Below are positions 20,496 to 30,693 of a DNA stretch of 64,000 nucleotides, piece after piece. The DNA comes from Deltaproteobacteria bacterium (GTDB taxonomy: Bacteria > Desulfobacterota > Desulfobacteria > Desulfobacterales > Desulfatirhabdiaceae). The stretch lies in assembly GCA_016219185.1 (NCBI GenBank), contig JACRBZ010000072.1:62001-126000 (forward strand), read 5' to 3'. Each line of letters opens with the position of its first letter. Position 1 is the first letter of the stretch. Below the pieces are notes generated by a model that searched no databases, was not told the DNA's origin, and was given only the letters and a program-made list of their open reading frames with translations. The translations under genes and the position numbers were made by a program.

Positions 20496-20549
20496 CGGGA
20501 TGCGGATGAATTCTCGCTTTTACGAAAACCACACGTAATGGAGGTGACC

Positions 20550-21647
20550 ATGGCAGAACGAGAAAAACAGGAAGCCTTCGGCAGCCGCATGGTCGATATC
20601 CTCAATTACGGCGCCCTGAACCTGGCTATGGCCGTGGGCTATCGGACCGGGCTGTTCGAGACCATGGCATCTTTTTCGCTTCCCAGGTCCTCGGCGGCCA
20701 TTGCGGTGCGGGCTGGCCTGAACGAGCGTTATGTTCGGGAATGGCTGGGCGTGATGTTCACCGGAGACGTGGTCGAGCTGGTCATAGGAGAAGACGGCAT
20801 CGAGCGGTATCTGCTTCCCCCCGAGCATGCCGCCTTTCTGGTGCGAAGCGCCGGAAACGCCAACCTTGCCGTCTACACGCAGGAAATGCCGCTGCTGACC
20901 GCCTGCGCCATGGAGCCGGTGATCCGGGCGTTTCAGACCGGAGAAGGGGTTCCCTACCGTGTTTATCCCCGCTTTCAGTCCTTCATGTCCGAGCTTGCCA
21001 ATGCCAAGCACAGGCAGGTCCTGATGGAGACATTTCTGCCATCGGTGGCGGACGGCCGGTTGTTGGAGCGTCTGAACCGCGGTATCCGGGTCTGTGACTT
21101 CGGCTGTGGCGAAGGCGTGGCGATGCTGCTGATGGCCAGGGCCTTTCCCCGAAGCCGGTTCACCGGTATCGACAGCGATGCGGAGGCCATTGAAACCGCA
21201 CGGAGCGGAGCTGCTACGCTGGGCCTGAAGAATGCGGACACCTGCCTGAAGGACGCGGCCACCCTCAAGGACGACATCCGGTGGCGCGAGACCTTTGATT
21301 ACGTCGTTGCTTTTGACGCCATTCATGACCAAAGCAAACCGCTGGAAGCCCTGCAAAGCGTATACCATCTGCTGACGGACGGCGGCATGTTCAGCATGGT
21401 GGATATTGCCGCCCACACCCGCCACAACGACAATCGGAGTCATCCGATGGGCCCGTTTCTCTATGCGGTCAGCCTCATGCATTGCCTGCCCGTCGGCCTG
21501 GTCAACGGCGGCGCGGGACTCGGCATGATGTGGGGACAGGAACTGGCGACAGACATGCTGCACCGGGCCGGTTTTGCAGTGGTGCAGGTTCATGAAATTC
21601 CCGAAGATCCCTTCAACCTGCACTTTTTCTGCCAGAAAATCGTCTAA
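20550..21647 (+). CDS. SAM-dependent methyltransferase with N-terminal winged-helix region
   Basis: A 365-residue class I methyltransferase. The first 130 residues look like a winged-helix dimerisation domain (GLFETMA, AVRAGLNERYVREWLG). The Rossmann core carries motif I VCDFGCGEGVAMLL near residue 185, an acidic residue ending strand 2 (TGIDSDAEAIE), and a VVAFDAIHDQ post-motif. This matches a family of methyltransferases with an N-terminal regulator-like domain whose substrates are mostly unknown. The ATG at 20550 has GGAGG five bases upstream; the in-frame ATG at 20538 overlaps that site. It converges on the HD-GYP gene, and the two stop codons overlap by four bases. Confidence 0.85.
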   Translation: MAEREKQEAFGSRMVDILNYGALNLAMAVGYRTGLFETMASFSLPRSSAAIAVRAGLNERYVREWLGVMFTGDVVELVIGEDGIERYLLPPEHAAFLVRSAGNANLAVYTQEMPLLTACAMEPVIRAFQTGEGVPYRVYPRFQSFMSELANAKHRQVLMETFLPSVADGRLLERLNRGIRVCDFGCGEGVAMLLMARAFPRSRFTGIDSDAEAIETARSGAATLGLKNADTCLKDAATLKDDIRWRETFDYVVAFDAIHDQSKPLEALQSVYHLLTDGGMFSMVDIAAHTRHNDNRSHPMGPFLYAVSLMHCLPVGLVNGGAGLGMMWGQELATDMLHRAGFAVVQVHEIPEDPFNLHFFCQKIV

Positions 21648-22726
21648 TTCGGAAAAAGCTGCTGTTTGAGGCCGGCCCGGTCACCCGCTCCTTCGAAACT
21701 GCCCCGCTTTCCCTCGAAACTGAACCGCTTTTCGATGATCAGATTCAGGCAGGTCTCTGCCACGACCGCATCGTAAAGCCTTCCCTTGTTTTGGAACAGC
21801 TCGTCGATGGCCCGGTCTTGGCCCAGGGAAGGCCGATAAGGTCGATGCGAGGACATCGTCTCGAACACGTCCGCCACGGCAAGAATCCGGGCTTCCAACA
21901 GGATCTGCTCCCCTTGGAGCGCATGGGGATATCCCGAGCCGTCCATGCGTTCATGGTGCTGAAGGATGATCTCTGCCAGGGGCCAGGGAAATTCTATTTT
22001 TTTCAGGATATCATATCCGGCCTGAACGTGATTCTTGATCAGTTCGTATTCCAAAGGGCCAAGGTGACCCGGTTTGCAGAGAATTTCGGACGGAATGGTG
22101 ATCTTCCCCAGGTCGTGAATGTTGCTGGCCATGCGCAGCCCGTAAATCCTGTCCGCCGAAAGTCCCATATCCCGGGCGATGGCGGCGGCCAGATCGGACA
22201 CCCGCTGCTGGTGGCCGGCCGTATAAGGATCTCGAAGTTCCACGGTAAGCGAAATGGCATGAATGATGCCGTCCATGGCGCGCTGGAATTTTTCAAGATT
22301 CAGGCGCAAGCTCTCTGCGGCCTTGTCCCGTTCGGCCAGGGTTTCCCGCTCGAACAGCACCCGTTTTAAGCGGGCGATGAATTCCGAAATCCGGACGGGT
22401 TTCTGAATGAAATCGCTGGCGCCGCGGCCGATGATCTCTTCATAGGTGAAATCCTCGATGTAGCCGGTCATGATGATGACATCACAGTCATGCCGTTCCT
22501 TGATGACCTTGATCAGCTCCAAACCGTTCATTTCCGGCATGTTGATGTCGGAGACCACCACATCGACGTGTTGCTGATGCAGGATTTCCAATGCTTCATT
22601 GGCGCCGTTGGCCGTCAGGCACGCATAGCCGCTGTGTTGAATGCCGTATTTGAATATGTCTCGGATATCCGGATCATCATCTACGATAAGGATGTGCACC
22701 GGTCCGTCAGCAGAATTCTGACCCAT
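21644..22726 (-). CDS. Response regulator with HD-GYP cyclic-di-GMP phosphodiesterase domain
   Basis: A 360-residue two-domain regulator of the RpfG type. The receiver (about 10-125) has the acidic pair in LIVDDDPD, Asp60 in VVSDINMPEMNG, MTGY and IQKPVR. The output is a full HD-GYP domain: GHQQRVSDLA, His204-Asp205 in NIHDLGKI, and HHERMDGSGYP at 257-267, so hydrolysis of cyclic-di-GMP is expected. The ATG at 22726 has a GGGGGG-rich ribosome site; an upstream in-frame ATG at 22837 gives an unlikely Cys/Phe-rich leader. No kinase is adjacent. Cyclic-di-GMP would be relevant to the polysaccharide genes further along the window (inference). Confidence 0.93.
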   Translation of the reverse strand: MGQNSADGPVHILIVDDDPDIRDIFKYGIQHSGYACLTANGANEALEILHQQHVDVVVSDINMPEMNGLELIKVIKERHDCDVIIMTGYIEDFTYEEIIGRGASDFIQKPVRISEFIARLKRVLFERETLAERDKAAESLRLNLEKFQRAMDGIIHAISLTVELRDPYTAGHQQRVSDLAAAIARDMGLSADRIYGLRMASNIHDLGKITIPSEILCKPGHLGPLEYELIKNHVQAGYDILKKIEFPWPLAEIILQHHERMDGSGYPHALQGEQILLEARILAVADVFETMSSHRPYRPSLGQDRAIDELFQNKGRLYDAVVAETCLNLIIEKRFSFEGKRGSFEGAGDRAGLKQQLFPN

Positions 22727-22906
22727 GTTTCCCCCCAAAGGTGCTTTTCTTTCGTCGCTATGTCCATCAGCATAAGGCCAACCCGTCTGTGTGTCAAAGA
22801 AAAAAAGGCAGGATTGCGAAGGCTTCGCACTTACCATTATTCCAATCAGACCTCATGGCATATTGAACAGATTTCATCATCCGGATATGGATCAACGCCC
22901 GCATTG

Positions 22907-25246
22907 TCAGGATGTTGCAGCATATTTTTTTGGCAGGTCGTTGTCAATGACGTAGATGCAGACTTCTTTTGCGCCTTGCTGAGTATAACGATATTTGCTG
23001 CAGAGATTGGCTATCAGGAAAGTGACATCGTTTCGAATGCGTTTGTCGTAAGTTTTAAAATCGTCGCTTCCATAGTCCTTGATGGCCATTCGGAAATTTT
23101 TGTTATCCATAAAGGGATCCAGCGCTTTTTCCTTCAGGTTGAAGATATAGCGCTCATGAAGAGCGTCAAACAAAAAGGTTTTCGTAATGGATTTTTCCTC
23201 CATCAGGATTTCCTGAGTCAGGGTTCGGGAAGTATATTCCTTTTGCACATCCTTTCGAAAAGACTGTCGTCTGGCCTGAACGGTTTTGGCTCCCAGCAGG
23301 TGATTTTCAATGCTTCTGAAGAATTCTTCCGTGATCTCAATCCGCTCTCCGGTATATTTACAGATTTCCGATGTATCCGGCTCAAAATTCACGGCAAACA
23401 TATAATTTTGTATGTCTTTTGAAATCTGGTCCTCATTGAAATAGTAGAGTGATTCCTTGACCTCCTGCAAAATGGTGTAGTTGTACATGTGAAGCAGGGA
23501 ATCCAGGAATCCGGATGGAACCGAGCGGGCCAGATCCTTTCGAACGTTGGTAAAAAAATTATACAAGGCATTCATGTTGATCAGGTTGTCTTCTTTTGAG
23601 CAGGTGGAATAAAACTCGTTAAAAATCTTAATGGCATCGCGGCCTGAAAAGCCGTTTATTCCTTCGAATTCAGATTCAGCAATGATTTTTCGTCTGCGCT
23701 GGGCAGTAAAGCGTTTCCGATCTTCTTCCGTGAGCCATGGCGGGATGTATCCGGTGTAGATCTCCATTTTCAGCAGTTGAAGATTGTCGTCGCAGTACTG
23801 GCTATATTTTTCAGGGCTTCCAATCCATTCCAGAAGTGCTTCGGAACGGGTTTTGAGGCGTGAGGAAATGATAACCCGCGCAAAATTGTGAAGAACTCTG
23901 GGCAGGAAACATTCATCAATGTGTTTTCCAAAAATATTGCGGTAAATATTCACTTCCGTCTGAAGATCCAGGACATAAGGAATGTTGATATAGGCGATCC
24001 GATCTGAAAACGATTGAAAATCCTGAATGTTTTTCTTGTCTTCGGGATTCATGAGCGCCATGAACAGGGAATTGACATTTTCCTCGATATCTTCAACCTT
24101 GTGAACCGCCTCGCTGATAATGTTGTGGAGCTCGATCAGCCGTTCGATATTGTGCGATTTGATATCCATCAAGGCGTAAATCCCGTTGTTGGTCTTGGCG
24201 TACTGTGAATAAATGTATTTTACCTGATTGCTGTCCTTGAGCAGGCTGTTGATGCGAGTTTGTAGCATGGGGTTGGTCAGGACATTCTGGCGCATGGGTC
24301 TGTCGCCGGGATTGAAAACAGTAATCCCTTCTCCAAGCCTGCGGTTGAGCTGATAGGGCCTCGCATAAATCATTTCGAATACTTTTGTGGGGCTTTTCAA
24401 TTTTTTAAGCAGGGCCTCATACAGGGAACTGCAGATGGTGCAGGGGTTATCGTGAAATACCCATTCATATTCCTTTTCTGTAAACAAATTCCACTTGAAT
24501 TCGTCATTTTGAAACAGATCGTCCAGAAAACCCCGCCGATAGTTTTTGGGTATCATGAGAATGGGATGATCATGGCTGGGGCAGGGAACCTCGACAAAAT
24601 CTTCCGGGAGATAAGCCGAAGAATATTCATCCAGAAATTTCTTATCCTCTTGTTCGCAGGATTCGACGGATTCGCAGGATGGCTCCAGAATGTTCTGTGG
24701 GGATCGGCTGAGCAGGTGAAGCATTCGATCCATTATCGGAATGCTGTCGGATTCGACGAATCCGCCCAAATCCTTTGAAACCAGCCGCCAGACGGTTTCA
24801 TAGCGGAAACCTTCCTCGGTATCGGTGTATTCTTCAAATTTCTTTAACAGGTTGTTGAGAAATGTGCTTTTGCCGCAACCCGGAGGGCCGTCAAAAATGT
24901 AGATTTTGTTTTGCTGTGCCCCGCGCTTGAGCGCATCCACCTGATTGATCAGACGATTGGCAAACAGACGATCCGCAAAAAAGGGGTGATCTGCTCCTTC
25001 AACAAAGAGTTTGCTGCAATCATAATTGATAAAATTAATCGACTCCGGGTCATCCGGATATTCATCCACGCCTTCTCCAACGGAAGTCGTCATCATATCA
25101 TGAAAGACCTGAAAAACATTCCGGAGAACCCGGGAAGGTTTTGCGGACATGATTTTGATGAAGTCCTGAAAGGAAATGGGAGCGTGCTGATCCTGTTCGC
25201 TGATGATTTTGTCCAGATGCTGAAGGGCAAGTTTGATATTTTCCAT
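22907..25246 (-). CDS. Divergent PrkA-like serine protein kinase/AAA ATPase
   Basis: A 779-residue protein related to PrkA. It opens with a helical region, then an AAA-type P-loop GPPGCGKST at 120-128. The middle contains acidic and cysteine-bearing insertions (SCESVESC and NPCTICSSL) not seen in the PrkA at 28554-30614, and it is about 90 residues longer. The C-terminal half keeps PrkA-type text (SGRDAIKIFNEFY, YNYTILQEVKESLYYF, DFKTYDKRIRND). It is last in the four-gene minus-strand cluster after SpoVR. The initiating ATG has only a weak ribosome site. It probably works with, or opposes, the first PrkA; phosphotransfer is not proven by the sequence. Confidence 0.8.
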   Translation of the reverse strand: MENIKLALQHLDKIISEQDQHAPISFQDFIKIMSAKPSRVLRNVFQVFHDMMTTSVGEGVDEYPDDPESINFINYDCSKLFVEGADHPFFADRLFANRLINQVDALKRGAQQNKIYIFDGPPGCGKSTFLNNLLKKFEEYTDTEEGFRYETVWRLVSKDLGGFVESDSIPIMDRMLHLLSRSPQNILEPSCESVESCEQEDKKFLDEYSSAYLPEDFVEVPCPSHDHPILMIPKNYRRGFLDDLFQNDEFKWNLFTEKEYEWVFHDNPCTICSSLYEALLKKLKSPTKVFEMIYARPYQLNRRLGEGITVFNPGDRPMRQNVLTNPMLQTRINSLLKDSNQVKYIYSQYAKTNNGIYALMDIKSHNIERLIELHNIISEAVHKVEDIEENVNSLFMALMNPEDKKNIQDFQSFSDRIAYINIPYVLDLQTEVNIYRNIFGKHIDECFLPRVLHNFARVIISSRLKTRSEALLEWIGSPEKYSQYCDDNLQLLKMEIYTGYIPPWLTEEDRKRFTAQRRRKIIAESEFEGINGFSGRDAIKIFNEFYSTCSKEDNLINMNALYNFFTNVRKDLARSVPSGFLDSLLHMYNYTILQEVKESLYYFNEDQISKDIQNYMFAVNFEPDTSEICKYTGERIEITEEFFRSIENHLLGAKTVQARRQSFRKDVQKEYTSRTLTQEILMEEKSITKTFLFDALHERYIFNLKEKALDPFMDNKNFRMAIKDYGSDDFKTYDKRIRNDVTFLIANLCSKYRYTQQGAKEVCIYVIDNDLPKKYAATS

Positions 25247-25396
25247 AATCCGGGATAATACCTTTATGTGAAAGAAGTCAGAGATCGGGAGCCATGAAGT
25301 CAGGATTCCTTCTCCGATACCGAAGTCAACGGCCCGTTTTTTTAGGGAAAGAATTCCGATCGGTTTTCATGCCTTGAAAGAATCGATATCTTGAAC

Positions 25397-27046
25397 TTAT
25401 AAGATTTTCTTCGAAAGCTTTCGTTTTTCCATAGTATAGACGATTCGCTGCCACTTGATTTGCGGTTCCTGGGGTGCATCCAGTTTCGGCTTTTTACCCG
25501 TGGCGTCGGTTTTGGGTGTGGGCGGGGATACCGAAACCACTTCACTGGTTTCGAGCTGAACCGGGCCTCCCCAAAGGTATTCTATGCCCATCAGGGTATT
25601 GGCAATAAATTCCGTAATCAGCGGTTTCTCTTCAAACCGGTGATTCAGGTAGAGGGTATTGTTGGTGCGTTTCTCCGGTATGATTTCAATAAATGGCGGA
25701 TGGTAGAGCGTATCCATCAGCATGGTGCGATAGTCCCTGACTTTTCGGCTTTTCACATAGTATTCCCAGACCATCCGCTCTTCATTGAGCCGCCTTCCGG
25801 CAACAAAAAGCTTGTTCAGCGTCATGAAATCCTGATCCACAAACGTATTGATAAACGAAAAATCACTGAAGTTTTCACGGATATGGAATATGGCTTCCCG
25901 GCCTGCGCCGGTTTGGGCGTCAAAACGATCCCGCTGAATTTCGTTTTGTATTTTTTGAAACTGGTACGAAAACTTTCCCTTGTTGGCCATGTCTTCAATA
26001 TAATGAAATATGCGCATGCCCAGAGCATAAGGATTTAACCCCACACGGGGCATGGAGGTGACGCCTGCATTGACCCTGGCAAACTCAACCTCGTGGCTTC
26101 GAATCCGGTCATCCTTAAGATACAGCGTTTCGTGCCAGTAACTGGCCCAGCCCTCATTCATGATCTTGGTTCGTATCTGCGGCTGAAAAAACAAGGATGT
26201 GTTGCGGACCACCTGCATGACCAGCTTCATCCAACGGTTCTCTTCCTTATTAATAAAATCCGAATGATCCATCAGGTACTGAAGCACGTCCGCGCCCCGT
26301 TCCGAAGCGATGTTCCTGCTTTTGATGAAAAGTGCTTCAAACTCGGGATATTTCCGGAGCACGTCTGAAAAAAAAGTCTGTTCTCCGAGATCGCCGTAAT
26401 TTTTGCAACAGGTGTTATAGGCTTCTATTTCCTTGATGAATTCCCCGATTTTAATTTTTTTGATATCCTGGAGAAATACATCGAAATAATAATCCAGCCG
26501 CTCGGATTGCCGCAAGGCTGGTGAACGGTGAACTTGTGACAGTCGATAGAAATAGCCGACAAGGTTATCCACGCCCCGGGAAAATTCGATGATGTAATCC
26601 ACCCATCTGTTTTTTTCGGTTCGCAGTTTGGCGATGGCGCGCTTGTCCGACAAAGCCTGGCCGGTAAAATCATCATCCCAGGTGTGCCGGAAAAACAGGT
26701 TGTTCTGAAAAAAATCAATGTGGGCCAGAACATGATAAAAAATCATGACATTCAGCCAGTCCGGATTATTGTCGTTATAAAACGAAATGGCCGGGCGGGT
26801 ATTGATGACGGTTTCATAGGGATTTCCGGGATACAGTTCATATTTTCCCTTTTCCTTCAAGACCTCGACGTCATGAACCCAATAATCATAAAGCGTTGGG
26901 ATCATGACTTTCGGAGATAATTCCAGAAGGTCCCGGTTGGTGACAATGTATTCCAGGGTTTCGTCCTGAAACCGCAGTCCTGCCTCTCTGGCCCTTTCCT
27001 TGCATCCTTCCATGATATTCTTGGTATGCTGATCAATGAGTTCCAT
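25397..27046 (-). CDS. SpoVR family protein
   Basis: A 549-residue SpoVR/YcgB-type protein, close to the usual length. Recognisable family text includes NEGWASYWHETLY, RVGLNPYALGMRIF, and the early HVLAHIDFFQNNLFF block with a histidine pair. Family function is poorly defined; in spore-formers it affects cortex formation, and in proteobacteria it occurs beside PrkA and YeaH and responds to starvation. A GAGGAAAAC ribosome site precedes the ATG. The last 70 residues are a Pro/Lys-rich tail. It sits between YeaH and the second PrkA-like gene, 150 bases from the latter. Confidence 0.92.
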   Translation of the reverse strand: MELIDQHTKNIMEGCKERAREAGLRFQDETLEYIVTNRDLLELSPKVMIPTLYDYWVHDVEVLKEKGKYELYPGNPYETVINTRPAISFYNDNNPDWLNVMIFYHVLAHIDFFQNNLFFRHTWDDDFTGQALSDKRAIAKLRTEKNRWVDYIIEFSRGVDNLVGYFYRLSQVHRSPALRQSERLDYYFDVFLQDIKKIKIGEFIKEIEAYNTCCKNYGDLGEQTFFSDVLRKYPEFEALFIKSRNIASERGADVLQYLMDHSDFINKEENRWMKLVMQVVRNTSLFFQPQIRTKIMNEGWASYWHETLYLKDDRIRSHEVEFARVNAGVTSMPRVGLNPYALGMRIFHYIEDMANKGKFSYQFQKIQNEIQRDRFDAQTGAGREAIFHIRENFSDFSFINTFVDQDFMTLNKLFVAGRRLNEERMVWEYYVKSRKVRDYRTMLMDTLYHPPFIEIIPEKRTNNTLYLNHRFEEKPLITEFIANTLMGIEYLWGGPVQLETSEVVSVSPPTPKTDATGKKPKLDAPQEPQIKWQRIVYTMEKRKLSKKIL

Positions 27047-27141
27047 GTTTTCCTCAAGAATCCAGTACAGAACGGATTTTCTGGGATAGTGTCTGAATAT
27101 TGAACGGTTTTTGAATAATTCCCTTACAGATTTATTTCAAT

Positions 27142-28524
27142 TCAGGAAATCAGACGTTTGATGCCCTCGATCAACCGGGGTTCATCGGCGTCTTTACTCA
27201 TCGTATCAATGCGAATCAGTTTTGGATTTGTGGTCAGGAGGTTGGATTTTTTTAGATATTTTTCAACTTCCGTTGAGCCGGATGTGCCGGTACCGTGTTC
27301 AGCGATGGTGATTCCAACCCGGCTGGTATAGGTCAGCATCCGGGTAATGGCAGGAATCGCCTCTTTGCCGTCAACGTCCCAGTCATCGCCGTCTGTTCCA
27401 TGAAACACATAAATATTATAATCCTGAGCCAGATTTTCGTTTTGCACGATTTCATTGACCAGCTTAAAGGCCGAGGCAACCATGGTTCCTCCGGCAACTT
27501 GTGAATTGTAATAAGTGTAAAAATCCGGTACTTCCTTGGCTTCAGTGTCATGAAGGATAAAACGGGATTCCACCTGCTTTTCATATTGATACAAAAGCCA
27601 GCTATAGATCATCACATGCTGTGACACAATCAATTCCGTGGGTTTTCCGGACATGGATCCGGAATAGTCTCTCAGGAAAAACACCATGGCCTGAGATTCA
27701 TAGTCTTTTTCCCGGGAAAGAATCCGGTATATTTTATCCCCCGGGGATATTAAAAACGAGGTGAGATCAATATCGGCGATGTCGGGCGCATTCCCCAGAT
27801 GAATATTGGTTTCGAGAATTTTTTTCAGTGTGGCTTTTTTGTCCAGAAACTGGCCAAACCCCCGGTGCCTGTCGGTCATGTCGTAGGTATACCGGGTCAG
27901 GGATCGTTTTTTGCCTTTTTCTTTTAAATTGGGCAGCTCAAATTTTTCCGTCAGGATTTTGCCCAGGTCGTAAGCGCTTGATTCCATCTCATGAGGTCCG
28001 CCTTCTCCCTGACCCGGCCCCGCGCCGCTGCCTTTCTGGGGTCGCACGGGTTCTTCTCCGATGACTTCTCCTTCTTCCCCGTTACCGGATCCGCCAGCCG
28101 GTGAATCTTCCGAAGATTCTTTGAAAGAGTTGTCATGGTATAATTTTTCCTCAACCGTGGAAGGCACCACCACCACTTTGTCCTTGCCGCCCTTGCCTGG
28201 TTTGATAAGCCTGCCAACGCGGATCTTACGGGGAAAACCATCCTTTTCCCGCTGTTTGTCTCTTTCCAGAAGATCATCAATCGAGCGAATCTGGCTGGCC
28301 AGACAGGTTTGCATTACCGGCATATTCTGGCCAGTTATAGGATCGGCCAGAAGGTCATGATACGCGTAAATTGAAGAAGGCCGGCTCGGGGATGGGAAAG
28401 CACCCGTGTCGTCGGACAGGTTGTGGTCGCCGCCTGGCTTTTCTTCGAGCATGCGGCGGCTCTGCTCTTCGGTGAGACCTTGAGTCTTTAATAATTCATC
28501 GTGTTCAAACAGTTCAGATTTCAT
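27142..28524 (-). CDS. YeaH/YhbH family protein (DUF444, VWA-like)
   Basis: A 460-residue DUF444 protein. The N-terminal half is polar, with Gly/Glu-rich low-complexity stretches (about 125-175). The C-terminal half is a von Willebrand factor A-like domain with a metal-ion-dependent site DYSGSMSG, followed by FHGTDGDDWD. Members are co-transcribed with prkA and spoVR in many proteobacteria and are thought to act in the same stress pathway. The gap to the PrkA gene is 29 bases. The ribosome site (AGGAG) is 13 bases from this ATG; the nearer ATG in another frame stops at once. Confidence 0.92.
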   Translation of the reverse strand: MKSELFEHDELLKTQGLTEEQSRRMLEEKPGGDHNLSDDTGAFPSPSRPSSIYAYHDLLADPITGQNMPVMQTCLASQIRSIDDLLERDKQREKDGFPRKIRVGRLIKPGKGGKDKVVVVPSTVEEKLYHDNSFKESSEDSPAGGSGNGEEGEVIGEEPVRPQKGSGAGPGQGEGGPHEMESSAYDLGKILTEKFELPNLKEKGKKRSLTRYTYDMTDRHRGFGQFLDKKATLKKILETNIHLGNAPDIADIDLTSFLISPGDKIYRILSREKDYESQAMVFFLRDYSGSMSGKPTELIVSQHVMIYSWLLYQYEKQVESRFILHDTEAKEVPDFYTYYNSQVAGGTMVASAFKLVNEIVQNENLAQDYNIYVFHGTDGDDWDVDGKEAIPAITRMLTYTSRVGITIAEHGTGTSGSTEVEKYLKKSNLLTTNPKLIRIDTMSKDADEPRLIEGIKRLIS

Positions 28525-28553
28525 GAAGTCATGCCCGCTCCTGAAGGTGGACG

Positions 28554-30614
28554 TTATTTCTCGTCTTCCTGGGTACAGAAGTACTCGATGGTCTTTTGGG
28601 CGCAGGTTCTGCAGTAACCCAGTTTGGCCAGCATGGTCTGAATCATCCGGTCATGAAGCTTTTGATTTTCTTCATTGGTCCGGTTGGCCAGAGCGCCGAT
28701 CAGGCTTCCGGCGCCGGCAATGTCGGATTTGAGCCGGACATCGGTAACCGCCTTGACCAGCTCAAGATTGTCCATAAAATCATAATTGGGTTCAACGGAA
28801 ATTTTTTGGCCATATATCTTGCGGATGGATGTCCTGAACGTTTCGCGTTGTTCACGGGTTTTAAGGCCAATACGTTCTTCCACGCTGTTGATATAGCGTT
28901 CATCGATTTTCAGGGCTTTCAGCTCTCCGCTTTGGGGGTCCTTATACTTCCACATTTTATCCGGTCCCAGGTTTTCCGCATCAATTCCGATAATCATGTT
29001 CACGTAATTCATCACGTCTTTTCGAATGGCCAGGGGCTCATCCATGTAAGCGTTGAACATTTCGGTCATGATGCGTTCCCGGTAAAGCCCTTTTGCAGTC
29101 TTGAGATCTTCAAGGTATTTGGCCCTGTCGTTGGCGTCGCTGACATAGTCCAGAATGATCCGTTCGAGAGAGCGAAACACATCATAAGCAAACATGCACT
29201 GCCCCTCGTTGGTTTCCGAGCTTTCCACCAGCAACTGGATGGATCTTCCCACATTTCGCTGGCCCAGACCTTTTTGTCCGAACCGTTTGGTAATGTCCGG
29301 ATCCTGGCTGAGGGTGTCAATCACTTCGGCCAGGGCCTTGATGCTTTTTTCGCCGGCAACTTCCCCGGCAGCCAGTTTCATGGTCTCGACCGGCGTCAAT
29401 TTCTCGGAACGGGGAAGCCTGGACAGCACTGCGGCAATGGAAGCCGCATAATTGAGGTTGGGATCCTGATGCAGATATTCCCGGGTCAGGGTGGTGCGGG
29501 TTTCGCTACCAATGGCGTAGGCTGTTAAATCCTTTTGTTGCCTGTAGTTGGTATTGTGAGTGACATAGCTGAGCCTGCATCGGTCCACGATGGGTGCTTC
29601 TTCCTTTTCCGACAGAAACCGGTTGAATTCGGAGTTGTTGCTGGTTGCAATGATCAAGGTATCAATCGGCCATTTAAAGCCGTCGATTTCAATGGTCCGG
29701 TTTTGGATGACGCCCAGATACACCTGAACCAGATCTTTTTTGTTCTTGAAAATCTCATCGCTGAAATGAATTCCGCCGCCGGCAACCCGCGCCAGCGCGC
29801 CCCGGCGCAAATCAAACCGGTAAGGATTGTGAGTGTCGCTGATATGCATCAGGCGTTGAATGGATTCCTCGCCCAGAAGGTCAACCGCGGAAGAGGTGAT
29901 TTTATCCTTGGCCGAATATTTTCCGGTAACGGTTCCCAGGCTTTCGATCAGCGGAACCGGAATGACTTCGACATTTTCCAGCATTTGTGAAATATCGCCT
30001 CCGCAATGGTTTCGAATATCATTCCACATGTAAGCCGTACAAGCCCCCAGAGGGCGGTAGTTGTCATAAAGACTATCAATTTCGCCGTCTGAAAAGCCGA
30101 TTTCCCTGGATAAATAGGATTTGTTTTCATCCATGTCATCAAAGAGATTCATGGCCAGAACCACGGGATCTTCGTAGGTCTGGGATTCAATGGTTGCAAT
30201 CTTACCGTAACTTCCCAACCTGTCCATATGGATAAACCTGAAGGTATATTTCCGGTTTTCTTCCTGAAAAAGGAACTGACGATATTTTGTGCAAAGGAAT
30301 TCGACAAAGAAGGTTTTGCCGTTTCCAGGCTCTCCGACCAGAACATAAGCCATTTCCTTCGACGACCCGCCTTCAGCGGCATCCTTAACGTATGAAACAA
30401 AACTGTTGAGTTCATCATACATGCCGATGATATGTTTTTTTCCGGAACGAAAGATACCGAAATCATAAGTGGTTTTGCCATTGACAACCACTTTGCTGAT
30501 TTCATTATCCAGAATCATCCTGGCAACGCTCTGAAAGGCATTCTCAAAGCATCGCTTTCCGGATTTGACTGCAGACAGGTGATGTTCAATCGAGTTGATT
30601 CGACCGTTGTCCAT
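28554..30614 (-). CDS. prkA: PrkA family serine protein kinase
   Basis: A 686-residue PrkA, near the family's usual length. It has an AAA-type core with Walker A GEPGNGKT (Lys100), a Walker-B-like region, and the PrkA C-terminal kinase-like domain (RAKYLEDL, MFNAYMDEPLAIRKDVMNYV, IDERYINSVEERIG). The sequence ends with a Cys-rich tail, CRTCAQKTIEYFC, that could bind metal. The ATG at 30614 has a strong GGGGAGG ribosome site; an ATG five codons upstream lies in that site. It is first in the prkA-yeaH-spoVR-prkA-like cluster. No clear promoter was found in the 79 bases upstream. Confidence 0.93.
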   Translation of the reverse strand: MDNGRINSIEHHLSAVKSGKRCFENAFQSVARMILDNEISKVVVNGKTTYDFGIFRSGKKHIIGMYDELNSFVSYVKDAAEGGSSKEMAYVLVGEPGNGKTFFVEFLCTKYRQFLFQEENRKYTFRFIHMDRLGSYGKIATIESQTYEDPVVLAMNLFDDMDENKSYLSREIGFSDGEIDSLYDNYRPLGACTAYMWNDIRNHCGGDISQMLENVEVIPVPLIESLGTVTGKYSAKDKITSSAVDLLGEESIQRLMHISDTHNPYRFDLRRGALARVAGGGIHFSDEIFKNKKDLVQVYLGVIQNRTIEIDGFKWPIDTLIIATSNNSEFNRFLSEKEEAPIVDRCRLSYVTHNTNYRQQKDLTAYAIGSETRTTLTREYLHQDPNLNYAASIAAVLSRLPRSEKLTPVETMKLAAGEVAGEKSIKALAEVIDTLSQDPDITKRFGQKGLGQRNVGRSIQLLVESSETNEGQCMFAYDVFRSLERIILDYVSDANDRAKYLEDLKTAKGLYRERIMTEMFNAYMDEPLAIRKDVMNYVNMIIGIDAENLGPDKMWKYKDPQSGELKALKIDERYINSVEERIGLKTREQRETFRTSIRKIYGQKISVEPNYDFMDNLELVKAVTDVRLKSDIAGAGSLIGALANRTNEENQKLHDRMIQTMLAKLGYCRTCAQKTIEYFCTQEDEK

Positions 30615-30693
30615 TTGACCTCCCCTCATAAAAAAATATCCCCTTCGGTGAATGAAAATCTGCGCAAGGGTTAGATTTGAATATAATCATGCT

